Origin: Acidobacteriota bacterium
GTDB lineage: Bacteria > Acidobacteriota > Blastocatellia > Pyrinomonadales > Pyrinomonadaceae
NCBI GenBank assembly: GCA_020199835.1
Contig: JAIVJV010000007.1
Coordinates: forward strand, 20,726-84,725
Direction: 5' to 3'
DNA: 64,000 bases
The notes under the pieces are model-generated. The model had not been told where the DNA came from. It worked only from the letters and a program-made list of their open reading frames with translations, and searched no databases. A program made the position numbers and the translations under genes. Shown piece by piece: positions 52,550 to 62,271 of this stretch; position 1 is the stretch's first letter, and every line of letters begins with the position of its first letter.

Positions 52550-53863
52550 ATGAGAAAACTGTTGATTGTCGGGAGCGGCGGACGTGAACACGCGATTGCC
52601 TGGTCTCTTCGAAACACAGGTTCGGAGCGGGGTGAGTTGTTTTGTGCGCCCGGAAATGCGGGTATTGCGCAAGTTGCGCAGGTTGTAGACATTCGGGTTG
52701 ACGAGCACGAGGAGCTGGCGGCGTTTGCCGAATCGCAAAGAATCGATCTGACATTTGTGGGGCCAGAAGCCCCACTCGCAACCGGGATCGTCGATTTGTT
52801 TGAGTCTCGAGGATTGCCGATCGTAGGACCAACTCGGGCGGCCGCACGGCTCGAAGGCAGCAAGATTTTTGCGAAGGAGTTCATGTCACGTCACGCAGTC
52901 CCGACTGCGGCATTTCGCACCGCCGACTCGCCGTCGGACGCAGTAGCTCATATCAAGACTGGCGAGTTTGGGCCGGCGGACTCCGCCGTGGTCATAAAAG
53001 CCGACGGGTTGGCTGCTGGCAAAGGGGTTGTCGTAGCCGCATCACACGCAGAAGCAGAGAAGGCGATCGAAGACCTGATGGTCCATCATTCCGCCGGGAA
53101 AGAAGCTGCGCAGCAGGTGGTGATTGAACAGGCACTGACGGGTAGAGAAGCGTCGGTGCTGGTGTTTGCCGACGGCCGCGACTATGCAGTGATGCCCGCC
53201 GCGCGTGACCACAAACGCATCGGCGAAAACGATACTGGTCCAAACACCGGCGGCATGGGAACGATCACTGATGCCTCCGTACTCGACAAAGCCTGGCAGT
53301 GGCGTGTGGTGAAGGACATGGTTGAACCGACGCTCGCAGGAGCAGAGCGGGAAGGATTTCCATTCAAGGGTGTGTTGTTTCTAGGCGTGATGTTAACGAC
53401 GGATGGACCAAAGCTGCTCGAATACAACGTGCGTTTCGGGGATCCGGAAACGCAGGCCATCCTCGTTCGGTTAAAAACAGATCTGGGTCAGATTTTTCAA
53501 GCGATACGCGAGGGGACACTCGGTCGTTTGAAAGTGGAGTGGGCTGGTGGCGCGTCGGCGTGTGTCGTGGCGGCGAATCGTGGCTATCCGGGGAAGTACG
53601 AAAGCGGGGCTGAGATCCAGGGCCTCGAAGCCATCGATGAGTCTCGTGTCCACGTGTTTCACGCCGGCACGTCGCACGCACCGAACGGCAAGGTGATCGC
53701 GACGGGCGGCCGCGTTTTGGGGGTCACGGCAGCGGCTGACGACCTGTCGGGCGCTCTCGATCTTTGTTATGAATCGTTGGGGAAAATTAGCTGGCCGGGC
53801 ATGCAGTTCCGGCGCGACATCGGCCGGCCATTGGTCAGTCTGGCTGATGTGGAAAGCCTTTGA
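52550..53863 (+). CDS. purD: Phosphoribosylamine-glycine ligase
   Basis: PurD joins 5-phosphoribosylamine and glycine with ATP in step two of purine synthesis. ATP-grasp features are KLLIVGSGGREHAIAWSL at the N-terminus, VIKADGLAAGKGVVVA, the metal-binding region GPNTGGMGTI and LEYNVRFGDPETQ. The real start is the ATG at 52550 (MRKLLIVGSGG); the upstream in-frame extension from 52502 is not part of the family. Length 437 is typical. No other pur genes are nearby. Confidence 0.97.
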   Translation: MRKLLIVGSGGREHAIAWSLRNTGSERGELFCAPGNAGIAQVAQVVDIRVDEHEELAAFAESQRIDLTFVGPEAPLATGIVDLFESRGLPIVGPTRAAARLEGSKIFAKEFMSRHAVPTAAFRTADSPSDAVAHIKTGEFGPADSAVVIKADGLAAGKGVVVAASHAEAEKAIEDLMVHHSAGKEAAQQVVIEQALTGREASVLVFADGRDYAVMPAARDHKRIGENDTGPNTGGMGTITDASVLDKAWQWRVVKDMVEPTLAGAEREGFPFKGVLFLGVMLTTDGPKLLEYNVRFGDPETQAILVRLKTDLGQIFQAIREGTLGRLKVEWAGGASACVVAANRGYPGKYESGAEIQGLEAIDESRVHVFHAGTSHAPNGKVIATGGRVLGVTAAADDLSGALDLCYESLGKISWPGMQFRRDIGRPLVSLADVESL

Positions 53864-53870
53864 GTAGTGC

Positions 53871-53957
53871 TGTTATACTCCAAAGTCAGTTTCCCCGGTT
53901 TTGAAACTGCCCGAACGTGCGTTTCGTACAACAAAACGTTGCCAGTGTCCGAAACTG
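53871..53957 (+). promoter_or_regulatory. Extended -10 promoter and GAAACTG repeats upstream of pspA
   Basis: TGTTATACT (53871-53879) is a good extended -10 box, placing transcription start near 53886. Immediately after come CAGTTTC (53887-53893) and GAAACTG (53903-53909), perfect 7-bp arms around a 9-base loop, then a third GAAACTG (53951-53957) as a direct repeat of the second with shared flanks (GAAACTGCC-GAA). They could form a 5' hairpin in the leader or a regulator-binding array. Confidence 0.5.
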
Positions 53958-54023
53958 CCGAATCCGGGGCCGGCGCTAACAACGTTAGAGCTTTAACATT
54001 CGCTGTCGGAGGATGAGGCGGAA

Positions 54024-54779
54024 ATGGGACTTTGGACAAGAATGAAGCGCTCCGTGCGCTCCCTCTTCGGAGGGTTTATCGAGAAGACTGAAGACCCCGA
54101 ACTCATTCTTCAGCAGACCATTCGTGACATGCGCGATCGCGTTCCGGAGCTGAATAACTCCGTCGCGCAGGTGATGGCTACCGAGAAGCTGCTCGCCAAA
54201 AACAAGGAACGGCTCGAAACGCAGCAGGTAGATCTCGATTCTAAAATCCGCGCGTCTGTGAAGATGGGACGCGACGACATCGCTACCGCCTACATCGGAC
54301 AGCTACAGCAAGTTCAGATCGATCTGCAAAAGACCTCTCAGCAACTTGAGCACGCGAACCTCGCATCGAAGCAGGCACTTAAAGCACGCGATAACTACGT
54401 GCTTCAAATGCAGCGCCGCACCGCGGAAGCGATGCAGTTGATAAACCAGTCGAAGCAGGCAAAACTGCAGGAACAACTCGCGCAGACAATGGAGTCGTTC
54501 CAATTGGGGGACGACGCTTCAACCTTCAACGAGATGCGCGACAAGATCGATCGACGCGCAGCCGCAGCCGAAGCGAAGATGCAGTTGGGATCAGCCTCAG
54601 TTGACACGCAGATGCAAGAGATCGAGCGTGAAGCTCTTGATATGCAATTGGCGGACAAGCTGCTCGCGTACAAGCGCGACATGGGCTTGCTCGGAGCCGG
54701 CACAGGCGCTCCAGGAACACAGGCGCTTCCGGCTGAAGGCGAAACTGGTAGCGGACAGAATGGCACTGGCGGTAGATAG
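54024..54779 (+). CDS. pspA: PspA/IM30 (Vipp1-like) family protein
   Basis: A 251-residue ESCRT-III-like protein that coats and protects the inner membrane under stress. It begins with an amphipathic helix (LWTRMKRSVRSLFGGFIEKT), followed by the conserved EDPELILQQTIRDMRDRVPE and long helices (QQLEHANLASKQALKARDNY). The C-terminal Gly/Ala tail (GAGTGAPGTQALPAEG) is flexible. A GGAGG at 54008-54012 serves the ATG. No pspB/C/F genes are adjacent, but a PspF-like receiver-less activator is encoded at 964-1887. It is followed by a coiled-coil membrane protein. Confidence 0.93.
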   Translation: MGLWTRMKRSVRSLFGGFIEKTEDPELILQQTIRDMRDRVPELNNSVAQVMATEKLLAKNKERLETQQVDLDSKIRASVKMGRDDIATAYIGQLQQVQIDLQKTSQQLEHANLASKQALKARDNYVLQMQRRTAEAMQLINQSKQAKLQEQLAQTMESFQLGDDASTFNEMRDKIDRRAAAAEAKMQLGSASVDTQMQEIEREALDMQLADKLLAYKRDMGLLGAGTGAPGTQALPAEGETGSGQNGTGGR

Positions 54780-54798
54780 TTCACGGGTTCACTAACTT

Positions 54799-55638
54799 AT
54801 GGCCGAGTTTCCCAAGATCGATGTGAGGTATCTAAAAGAGGCCTTCAAGGAACCCATAAACTTCTGGGGCATGGCCGGCTTTGCCGTTGCCGCCGCTTAC
54901 GTACAAGACGTCACTCCCCTCGTTGCAGCACTCGCGACTGAAACCCTTTACCTCGCAACCGTTCCTGCCAGCACGATGTATCGCCGTCTCGTCGACCGGC
55001 GTGAGAAGCAACGTCTCTTGAAGCTGCGCGAACAGCAGCGTGAAGCGCAGATCAAACTCTTCGATCCACGCGAGCGTGAAGCTGTTGAATACCTGCGTTG
55101 GATGAAGAATCAGATCTACTCCAACTACAAAAAGTTCACCGGCACTAAAGAGGTTCCGCACAACATTCAGAGTTTGGACCAGCGCTGGGAAGACTTCGTG
55201 GATCTGCTCGACGTTTATCGCCGGCGCAAACATCACCTGCGTTCGATCAATCGGCAGTTAGTACAAAATCAACTGGTCCAGGCCGAGCGCGCTGTCGCGG
55301 CGGCGAAGGATGAGCGCGAGAAACGTATTCAGCAGGCGAACGTCGAGATCCTGAAACGCCGTGTCGCCGCGTTCAACGACATCGAGCGTTCGGTGAAGCT
55401 TGTTGAGGGACAGTTGCAGTCGATCGAAAACTTCTTCGGTCTCGTCAACGATCAGGTCGTGACGTTGCCGACCCCCGAGCGCGTTTCATCTTTGGACTTC
55501 GAGCAGCTCAGCGACTCGATCGCAATGACCAAACAAATGCTCGAAGAGACTTCCGACACGTTCGCCGCCCTCGACACTCACAATCGCGAGATCGGCAATT
55601 ACGAACTCCTGCTCTCTAACACCGGCACGTCGAAGTAG
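54799..55638 (+). CDS. Membrane-associated coiled-coil protein, partner of PspA
   Basis: A 279-residue protein. The N-terminal 55 residues contain a hydrophobic hairpin (FWGMAGFAVAAAYVQ and PLVAALATETLYLATVPAS), followed by long charged helices (LLKLREQQREAQIKLFDPRE, AERAVAAAKDEREKRIQQ) that predict coiled coils. No family was recognised. It lies 19 bases after pspA with the same strand and is likely co-transcribed; the shared helical nature suggests a membrane anchor or regulator for PspA filaments. Confidence 0.72.
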   Translation: MAEFPKIDVRYLKEAFKEPINFWGMAGFAVAAAYVQDVTPLVAALATETLYLATVPASTMYRRLVDRREKQRLLKLREQQREAQIKLFDPREREAVEYLRWMKNQIYSNYKKFTGTKEVPHNIQSLDQRWEDFVDLLDVYRRRKHHLRSINRQLVQNQLVQAERAVAAAKDEREKRIQQANVEILKRRVAAFNDIERSVKLVEGQLQSIENFFGLVNDQVVTLPTPERVSSLDFEQLSDSIAMTKQMLEETSDTFAALDTHNREIGNYELLLSNTGTSK

Positions 55639-55747
55639 ATCCGTCGCCTTCAACGGAGTATATTCCCCTCCGCTTGAGAGCAAGGTTTCGGGGCCAACCG
55701 CAGTACTCAGAATACAGTCTAAGTTAAGGCTCTGCGTAGTAATACGC

Positions 55748-55764
55748 TTGGCATACCTGTTTCT
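55748..55764 (+). promoter_or_regulatory. Sigma-54-like -24/-12 sequence upstream of nrdJ
   Basis: TTGGCA-TA-CCTG-TTTCT fits the spacing and most positions of the sigma-54 consensus TTGGCACG-N4-TTGCW, but the invariant GC of the -12 element is TC here. It ends 47 bases before the nrdJ ATG. Weak candidate. Confidence 0.25.
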
Positions 55765-55811
55765 AAAACCCGGCATTAACGGGCTCCCCAGATGAGAAAG
55801 GCAGCGGATCG

Positions 55812-58388
55812 ATGAGCGCAACCATCGGCAAAAAAGTTGGAAACACCCCGGCCGGATCTCCCGTGGTTTCCCCACGTCGAAAGTCGCATGAACTCGGGCT
55901 AAATGCCAGAAAAGTGGTTAATAAACGGTATTCCCTGAAGGATTTGAAGGGACAACCGTTTGAGCAGTGGGAGGACATCGTAAACCGTGTTGTCGGGCAC
56001 GTCTCGAAAGCGGAAACCGGCGAAAAACGGGACAAGTTTTTTGCCGCCATGAAGGAGGTCATGCTCGCGCGTGAGTTCATTCCGAACACGCCTTGCCTCG
56101 TAAATGCGGGCAAGCCAAACGGGCAATTGGCCGCATGTTTTGTGCTTGAAGTACCCGATTCTCTCAGCGGCATCATGGATCACGCGAAAGCCGCAGCCAC
56201 CATTCACCAAACCGGCGGCGGCACGGGTATGACTTACGAATTTTTGCGACCGCACGGCGCGATGGTGAGTTCTGCGACCGGTGTTGCCTCTGGTCCAGTC
56301 TCGTTTATGAACATCGTCAACCAGGTGACTGACGTTGTGAAACAAGGCGGTGTGCGACGCGGCGCCAACATGGGCATGATGCGTGTGAACCACCCTGACG
56401 TGTTGCGCTTCATTCATGCAAAAAACGATCAGCACTCGCTGACGAATTTCAATATTTCGGTAAACGTTACGGACAAGTTTTTGAAAGCCGTTGATAACAA
56501 CGAATGGTTTCAACTGGAGTTCAACGGCGAGCCGTGGCCCGAAGCGATCTTCGATCCGGTCCGTGACGATGACTATGTACTTCATCGTCGCGCCGATGGA
56601 TCGACAGTGACGTTCTGCGATCGCCATGCGTTTTTGAACACGGATCTTTCCGACTGCACGATCGAAGAGCCGCCGCGCGCGGGCATGATCTTCGCTCGTG
56701 ATATCTGGAACCGAATCGTCGCGAGTGCGCACAAGTATGCCGAGCCCGGTATTGCTTTCATCGACGAAGTTAATCGTCACAACCACATGATGCAATCGAT
56801 GGGGCCAATCTACTCGTGCAATCCCTGCGGCGAACAATTTCTGCACTTCTCAAACTCGTGCAATCTCGGTTCGATCGATCTCGCGAAGTTCTATCATCCG
56901 GAGAAACGGATCGATTGGGACCGCCTGCGCGAAGTGACGCATCTGTGCACGCGTTTTCTCGATAACGTAATCGATACGTGCGCGTGGCCGTTGCCGGAAA
57001 TCAACGACGTGGTCCATCGAACGCGTCCCGTTGGCCTCGGCATCATGGGGTTCGCAGATCTCTGTTTGAGCTTGAACGTCACTTACGGTTCGCCGGCGTC
57101 TATCGATCTGATGGACGAGGTGATGGGCTTCGTGCGTCGCGAGTCGTGGCTGGAAAGCAACCGGCTGGGCGCGGAGAAAGGTGCGTTTCCGGAGTTTGAA
57201 CCGAACCGCGAAGCGTACACGGATTTTCTCTATAACCAGATCGGCATTCCGAGCGATGTTCCGTTGACGCCGCGCAACTACGAAGTGACGACGATTGCGC
57301 CTACAGGCACGATCTCGCTCGTGGCGGAGACGTCGTCCGGTATCGAACCGAATTTCTCGTGGGCTTACGTGCGCAAAGACACGTTGGGCACGCGCACTTA
57401 CGTGCACACGCTCGCGGCGCGCGCACTCGGAATTGACGTGGACCAATGCGATCAGGATTCGATAGATGCGGCTGCTTCTTATGTCGTGGAACACGAGCAT
57501 GAGTTGCCGCCGCACTTTATCTCGGCGATGAATATAAGCGCTGAGCAGCACGTTCATGTGCTCGCGGCTGCTCAGCGCCACGTCGATAATAGCGTGTCGA
57601 AGACGTGCAACGGCGCGGTTGACGACACCGTCGAATCCGTTGACGCGCTGTATCGTCTCGGACGGCAGCTCGGTTGCAAGGCTGTCAGTTACTATCGGGA
57701 CGGTTCGCGTGAGAACCAGGTGTTGACTTCGATGAAGGCGGAAGAACCCAAGGGCGAGATTGCGTGTAATCCGGAAGCAGTGGTCGAGCCGCTCGAGGAG
57801 GCGGTGAGCGCTGCGGAAGCTGCTGACGACCCGTCGGCGCGCCAGGAAGCAATCGCGCGCGAACATGCAGAGACAGTCAAGATCCCTGCCGTGACTGCGA
57901 TTCGCATCGAACGCCCGCGTGAGTTGCGCGGCGCAACGTGGCAGATTCCATTTGACGGTCAGAATCTCTACGTCACGGTCAATCACGACGGCAAGATGAT
58001 CCAGGAAGTGTTTGCGACTGGTCCAATCAGTGGCGGCGTGGGTCTGCTGGCTTCGAAGATGTTGCGTGGTGGCTTTGACGCGGCGGAAGTCGCTTACAGT
58101 CTGAATAAAGTGACCGGCACGCACGCTGTCTGGTTCAACGAACGTTTGCTGACCTCTCCGGAACAGGCTGTCGCGGAGTGCATCATGATCACCGTACGAC
58201 GCGTGCAGGATCTCCCTGATTCCGCTCGCGCCATGAGCAAGCAACAAGCGCTGCACGGCGCACAGAAGCCCGTCACCGGCGCGATCATGTCAAACATGAT
58301 CGGCATCTGCCCCGAGTGTCATGGCCAGCTCGAGCACGCGAGCGGCTGCGACTTCTGCCGCGACTGCGGCTACAGCAAGTGTAAGTAA
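55812..58388 (+). CDS. nrdJ: Adenosylcobalamin-dependent (class II) ribonucleotide reductase
   Basis: Reduces ribonucleotides to deoxyribonucleotides using adenosylcobalamin, with or without oxygen. The 858-residue protein has [20 protein letters not shown], the substrate loop region [17 protein letters not shown], the catalytic core SCNLGSIDL (radical Cys), [20 protein letters not shown], a TSCPD-like domain (about residues 690-800: [16 protein letters not shown]) and a C-terminal redox zinc-type tail with [14 protein letters not shown] and CK. This matches the TIGR02504 type. The leader contains a palindrome (GCGTA/TACGC) but no recognisable B12 box. Confidence 0.96.
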   Translation: MSATIGKKVGNTPAGSPVVSPRRKSHELGLNARKVVNKRYSLKDLKGQPFEQWEDIVNRVVGHVSKAETGEKRDKFFAAMKEVMLAREFIPNTPCLVNAGKPNGQLAACFVLEVPDSLSGIMDHAKAAATIHQTGGGTGMTYEFLRPHGAMVSSATGVASGPVSFMNIVNQVTDVVKQGGVRRGANMGMMRVNHPDVLRFIHAKNDQHSLTNFNISVNVTDKFLKAVDNNEWFQLEFNGEPWPEAIFDPVRDDDYVLHRRADGSTVTFCDRHAFLNTDLSDCTIEEPPRAGMIFARDIWNRIVASAHKYAEPGIAFIDEVNRHNHMMQSMGPIYSCNPCGEQFLHFSNSCNLGSIDLAKFYHPEKRIDWDRLREVTHLCTRFLDNVIDTCAWPLPEINDVVHRTRPVGLGIMGFADLCLSLNVTYGSPASIDLMDEVMGFVRRESWLESNRLGAEKGAFPEFEPNREAYTDFLYNQIGIPSDVPLTPRNYEVTTIAPTGTISLVAETSSGIEPNFSWAYVRKDTLGTRTYVHTLAARALGIDVDQCDQDSIDAAASYVVEHEHELPPHFISAMNISAEQHVHVLAAAQRHVDNSVSKTCNGAVDDTVESVDALYRLGRQLGCKAVSYYRDGSRENQVLTSMKAEEPKGEIACNPEAVVEPLEEAVSAAEAADDPSARQEAIAREHAETVKIPAVTAIRIERPRELRGATWQIPFDGQNLYVTVNHDGKMIQEVFATGPISGGVGLLASKMLRGGFDAAEVAYSLNKVTGTHAVWFNERLLTSPEQAVAECIMITVRRVQDLPDSARAMSKQQALHGAQKPVTGAIMSNMIGICPECHGQLEHASGCDFCRDCGYSKCK

Positions 58389-58420
58389 AACATCTCTCCG
58401 CGTTGTACCCTGCTGACAAG

Positions 58421-58449
58421 AAGCGCTCTTCGGAGCGCTTTTTGTTTTT
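58421..58449 (+). terminator. Rho-independent terminator after nrdJ
   Basis: AAGCGCTC, tetraloop TTCG, GAGCGCTT form a perfect 8-bp stem followed by TTTGTTTTT. Confidence 0.93.
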
Positions 58450-58475
58450 GGATCACTCGCCCGAAATCTCCGTTG

Positions 58476-58522
58476 TTGACGCTCGATATGCGGCTGAATA
58501 ATATATGGCTATGTCATATATT
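58476..58522 (+). promoter_or_regulatory. PadR promoter with overlapping palindromic operator
   Basis: -35 TTGACG (58476-58481), 17-bp spacer, -10 TAATAT (58499-58504). The expected start of transcription, near 58511, coincides with an ATG of the PadR gene, so the mRNA may be leaderless. A perfect inverted repeat AATATATG-7-CATATATT (58500-58507, 58515-58522) covers the -10 and start site and is a likely site for autorepression by PadR. Confidence 0.7.
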
Positions 58523-58864
58523 GGCTCGCGTATGCTGGATCGGGAGTTGAAGAAGGGAAGCGCCGAACTCCTGATTCTCTCGTTGCTCGAAACACAACCA
58601 CGACATGGATACGACATCGGCACGCTCATCGAACAGCGTTCGAAAGGACACCTGCGGTTCAATGTCGCGTCGCTTTACCCGCTGCTTTACCGGCTCGAAA
58701 AACGCGGTTGGATCCAGGGACGCTGGGTGGAAAAATCCGGGCAGCGCCGCCGCCGTTACTATCGCCTGACCGCAGAGGGCAAGAAGATTCTGAAAGAACA
58801 ACGAAACAGTTGGCGTGAGTTTGTCGAAGCCATCAATAGCATTACCGGACTCGAACATGCCTGA
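58511..58864 (+). CDS. PadR family transcriptional regulator
   Basis: A 117-residue winged-helix repressor of the PadR type. It has LKKGSAELLILSLLETQPRHG, the conserved HGYDIGTLIEQRSKG, the recognition region SLYPLLYRLEKRGWIQGRW and the wing QRRRRYYRLTAEGKKILKEQ, with a short C-terminal helix. The start may be the ATG at 58511 (probable leaderless start) or the one at 58505. It directly precedes an ADOP-type permease gene and overlaps it, the usual pairing in acidobacteria, and probably represses that operon through the palindrome over its own promoter. Confidence 0.93.
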   Translation: MSYIGSRMLDRELKKGSAELLILSLLETQPRHGYDIGTLIEQRSKGHLRFNVASLYPLLYRLEKRGWIQGRWVEKSGQRRRRYYRLTAEGKKILKEQRNSWREFVEAINSITGLEHA

Positions 58865-61550
58865 CTGGAACGACGAAGTTAGAAAGCGGCTGCGGGGCCT
58901 GAAGGTTTCGCCGGCCAACGAAGCCGAGATCGTCGAGGAGTTGGCCCAACATCTCGATGACGTCTACCAACGCGCGCTGGCGAGTGGAGCTGGTGAAGCG
59001 GAAGCAAAACAGATGGCGTTGAACGAACTCAACGCCGAGCATCCGCTGCTGATTGAAGTGCAGCGCTATGAGAAACATGCGCCGGAAGAAGTGATATTGC
59101 CGGGCGAAACGAGGAGGCTAAACGTGTTGGCGGATCTATTGCAGGACTTGCGTTACGCGACGCGAATGCTCTGGAAGAATCCGGGCTTTACTACAGTCGC
59201 CGTGATTGCTTTGGCGCTCGGCATTGGCGCGAACACCGCGATCTTCAGCGTCGTCAATACGGTGCTGCTTCGTCCTTTGCCTTACAAGGCGCCGGAACAA
59301 CTCGTAATGGTGTGGGAAGACGCGACCCGCCACGGTTATCCACGCGATACACCGGCAGCCGCGAATTATGTTGACTGGCGCGATCAGAACAGCGTCTTCA
59401 GCGGCATGGCCGCGATCGCGGACAGTAATTTCAACCTCACTGGTGTGGGCGATCCGGAGAGACTCAAAGGCCGCCGTGTTTCGGCGAGCTTGTTTCCGCT
59501 GTTGGGAGTAGAGCCGCACCTTGGGCGCGTCTTTACCGCCGCGGAAGATCAACCCGGCACAGAACGAGTCGCTGTGTTGAGCCATCGTTTGTGGCAACGC
59601 CGCTTCGGTGGTGATGCTGCAATCGTCGGCAAAACACTAACGCTTAACAACGAGAGTTACACCGTAGTCGGTGTGATGCCCGCGCGATTTCAGTTTCCCG
59701 CGAACGACGATGAACTGTGGGTGCCGATCGCTTTCACCGCGCAGGAAGCCGCGAACCGCAACCGGCACTACCTCGAAGTGGTCGCACGCTTGAAGCCGGG
59801 CGTTTCGCTTGAGCAAGCGCAAACAGAGATGACTACGATCGGCGCGCGCCTGCAGCAACAGTATCCGCAATCAAATGCAGACCTCGGCGTCGCCGTTAAC
59901 TCGTTACACGAGCACATGGTCGGCGACATCAAACCGGCGCTGTTGATTCTGCTCGGCGCGGTGGGTCTGGTCCTGCTGATCGCGTGCGCGAACGTGGCTA
60001 ACTTGTTACTTGCGCGCGCTGCAATCAGGCAGAAGGAGATCGCGCTGCGCGTCGCGCTGGGAGCGCGCCGGTGGCGTTTGCTGCGACAGTTTCTGACCGA
60101 GAGCCTGCTGCTCGCGACGTTCGGTGGCATTGTGGGGCTCGCGATTGCTTACGTTGGTCTGCTGGTACTCGGCTCGTTCATCCCCGAAAACATCTCGCAA
60201 GCACGCGAGATCTCGCTCGATCTTAAAGTGCTCGGTTTCACGCTCGGTGTTTCATTGTTAACCGGGCTGGTCTTCGGTCTGGCGCCGGCGATTCAAGCGG
60301 TTCGCCTCAATCAAAGCGAGACGCTGAAAGAAGGCGGACGAGATTCGGTGACGGGACGCAGTGGCAAACGACTTCGTGGTCTACTCGTCACCGCCGAAGT
60401 GGCAGTTTCGCTCGTGCTACTCATCGGCGCGGGCTTGCTCATCAACAGTTTTCTGCGTTTGCGCAGCATCGATCCCGGCTTTCGCGCTGATAACCTGCTG
60501 ACGATGAAGATAGAGTTGCCGGAGCCGAAGTACGAGGCGTTTGAGCGGCGCGAGGCTTTCTACACTGACCTCGTTCAGCGCGTGCAGTCGCTGGCCGGTG
60601 TGCGGTCAGCGGCGGTCACCACCAATCTTCCTTTGTACCGGCAGGGCAACTCCATCTCGGTTCGAATTGAAGGACGTCCGGAGCCACCGCCTGGACAAGA
60701 GTTGATCGTCGTCACGCGGATCATCAGCCCCGGTTACTTCGACACGATGAGTATTCCGCTATTGGCCGGCCGGCAGCTGACGGATCAAGATACTGAGACG
60801 ACTCAGAACGTAGTAGTGATCAGTGAAACGATGGCGCGTCGCCATTGGCCCGGCGAAGACCCGGTCGGCAAACGCCTCTCTGCCGGCCGACCCAGGTCAG
60901 AGGCGGACTGGATTCAGGTGGTCGGAGTTGTGAAAGACGTGCGGCAGTTTGAGTTGAACGCGGAGCCGCGGCCACAGATGTATCTCAGCTATCGCCAGGC
61001 GGCCTTTTTCTTCCCGGAAGATCTGGTAGTGAAAACGGACGTCGATCCGGCGAGTCTCGCGGCGACAGTGCGGAAAACGGTTTGGGAGATAGACAAGGAC
61101 CAGCCGGTGTCGAACATCAGGACCATGGACGAGATTCTTGCTGAATCGATTGCGCGGCAACGGTTCAGCATGTTGTTGCTCGGCATTTTTGCGGGTGTCG
61201 CGTTGCTGCTTGCCGCGGTCGGGATCTACGGAGTAATGAGTTATTCAGTGGCCCAGCGCACGCATGAGATCGGCATTCGCATGGCACTCGGCGCGGAGAC
61301 CAGTGCGGTGTTGAAGCTGGCCGTTGGTTATGGATTGAAGCTCGTAATTGCAGGCGTAGTGATCGGCCTGATCGCTGCGTTTGCGTTAACGCGCTTGATG
61401 TCCACGTTGCTGTTTGGCGTTACGCCAACGGATCCGGCTACGTTCGTAGTCATCTCAGTATTGTTGATTTGCGTCGCTGCAATCGCAAGTTACATTCCGG
61501 CGCGGCGGGCAACGAAGGTCGATCCGTTGGTTGCGTTACGTTACGAGTAA
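58857..61550 (+). CDS. ADOP-type MacB/FtsX-like permease
   Basis: An 897-residue membrane protein of the acidobacterial duplicated orphan permease type (TIGR03434). The N-terminal cytoplasmic part (about residues 1-80) is charged and helical (VEELAQHLDDVYQRALASG); then comes RYATRMLWKNPGFTTVAVIA with the first membrane helix, a MacB-like periplasmic domain, and two FtsX-type helix bundles (ILLGAVGLVLLIACANVANL and later LLGIFAGVALLLAAVGIYGV), ending RATKVDPLVALRYE. No ATPase is encoded next to it, as is normal for this group. The ATG at 58857 lies inside the PadR stop region, so the pair is translationally coupled. Confidence 0.92.
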   Translation: MPDWNDEVRKRLRGLKVSPANEAEIVEELAQHLDDVYQRALASGAGEAEAKQMALNELNAEHPLLIEVQRYEKHAPEEVILPGETRRLNVLADLLQDLRYATRMLWKNPGFTTVAVIALALGIGANTAIFSVVNTVLLRPLPYKAPEQLVMVWEDATRHGYPRDTPAAANYVDWRDQNSVFSGMAAIADSNFNLTGVGDPERLKGRRVSASLFPLLGVEPHLGRVFTAAEDQPGTERVAVLSHRLWQRRFGGDAAIVGKTLTLNNESYTVVGVMPARFQFPANDDELWVPIAFTAQEAANRNRHYLEVVARLKPGVSLEQAQTEMTTIGARLQQQYPQSNADLGVAVNSLHEHMVGDIKPALLILLGAVGLVLLIACANVANLLLARAAIRQKEIALRVALGARRWRLLRQFLTESLLLATFGGIVGLAIAYVGLLVLGSFIPENISQAREISLDLKVLGFTLGVSLLTGLVFGLAPAIQAVRLNQSETLKEGGRDSVTGRSGKRLRGLLVTAEVAVSLVLLIGAGLLINSFLRLRSIDPGFRADNLLTMKIELPEPKYEAFERREAFYTDLVQRVQSLAGVRSAAVTTNLPLYRQGNSISVRIEGRPEPPPGQELIVVTRIISPGYFDTMSIPLLAGRQLTDQDTETTQNVVVISETMARRHWPGEDPVGKRLSAGRPRSEADWIQVVGVVKDVRQFELNAEPRPQMYLSYRQAAFFFPEDLVVKTDVDPASLAATVRKTVWEIDKDQPVSNIRTMDEILAESIARQRFSMLLLGIFAGVALLLAAVGIYGVMSYSVAQRTHEIGIRMALGAETSAVLKLAVGYGLKLVIAGVVIGLIAAFALTRLMSTLLFGVTPTDPATFVVISVLLICVAAIASYIPARRATKVDPLVALRYE

Positions 61551-61668
61551 GCGACCGACCTAAATAGACAGTTTTTGGCTACGCGGCGGTCACAAATTTC
61601 GTCACTGCCGCGGTTGTTCTCGCCGGTTTCCGCCGAAACTCTCACGATCAAAACTGGTACGACGTTTG

Positions 61669-62211
61669 ATGACCGGTCCTCACGGCTTGCCCTCTAAGCC
61701 TGCCTTTCTCATGTTCCTGATAATCTCCGTCATCGGCTTTGCCGCCGTCGCTATGTTGATCCACGAGTTGGGCCACCTGCTCGCGGCGCGGCTCTGTAGC
61801 GTGCCCGCGTCAGAGTTAGGGCTCGGGATGGGACGCAAGCTCGCGACGTTTCGTGTTGCGAGTATTAAAGTGAGTTTCGGCCTGCTGCCGACCGGTTCTT
61901 TCGTGATGCTCGACGGCACAGTGTTGAAGCAACGGTCGCTCCCCCAGCAACTCTTCGTTCATCTCGGTGGAATCATTCTTAATCTGATCGCCGGGTTGCT
62001 GGTTTACGGCACGACGTTTAGCTGGATGAATTTGCTGCTGGCTGCGGGGAATATTCTGCCGTTGTATCAGCACGACGGCTGGAAGTGCGGTGTGGTGATC
62101 CTGCGCGCGCTTATGCAGCGCACAAGTCCGCAGGTAGAAAGGGCGTTCACTTTCTCTGGTGGGTTTGTGAGTGTGGCCATTGCGTGGTACGTCACGCGAA
62201 TGTTTGTGTGA
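61669..62211 (+). CDS. M50-type membrane metalloprotease-like protein
   Basis: A 180-residue membrane protein with the zinc motif HELGH (near residue 38) in a membrane helix, followed by LHLGGIILNLIAGLLV-type segments and NILPLYQHDGWKCGVV, which corresponds to the N-x-x-P-x-x-x-D-G motif of site-2 proteases. No PDZ domain is present, so it belongs to the short, PDZ-less M50 group. Whether it cleaves an anti-sigma factor is unknown. The ATG at 61669 follows a TTG. Confidence 0.8.
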   Translation: MTGPHGLPSKPAFLMFLIISVIGFAAVAMLIHELGHLLAARLCSVPASELGLGMGRKLATFRVASIKVSFGLLPTGSFVMLDGTVLKQRSLPQQLFVHLGGIILNLIAGLLVYGTTFSWMNLLLAAGNILPLYQHDGWKCGVVILRALMQRTSPQVERAFTFSGGFVSVAIAWYVTRMFV

Positions 62212-62219
62212 GGCTTTCA

Positions 62220-62254
62220 GCCACGGATTACACAGATTTCGTGCAATCCGTGGC
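62220..62254. repeat. Interspersed hairpin repeat, copy B (terminator between convergent genes)
   Basis: GCCACGGATT (62220-62229) and AATCCGTGGC (62245-62254) are perfect 10-bp arms. The inner part CACGGATTACACAGATT matches the minus-strand half of the copy at 19708-19748. It again lies between two convergent genes, here the M50 protein and the Ig-repeat protein. Confidence 0.75.
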
Positions 62255-62271
62255 CTAAATCCTTACGCGCC

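Noticed and set aside
55639..55811. Possible cobalamin riboswitch ahead of the B12-dependent reductase
   Set aside because: No GCCACTG-type B12 box or matching architecture could be found in the 173-base leader.
56850..58256. 468-codon open frame on the minus strand
   Set aside because: Shadow of nrdJ. The translation is Arg/His-rich with no domain, and nrdJ on the plus strand is fully conserved.
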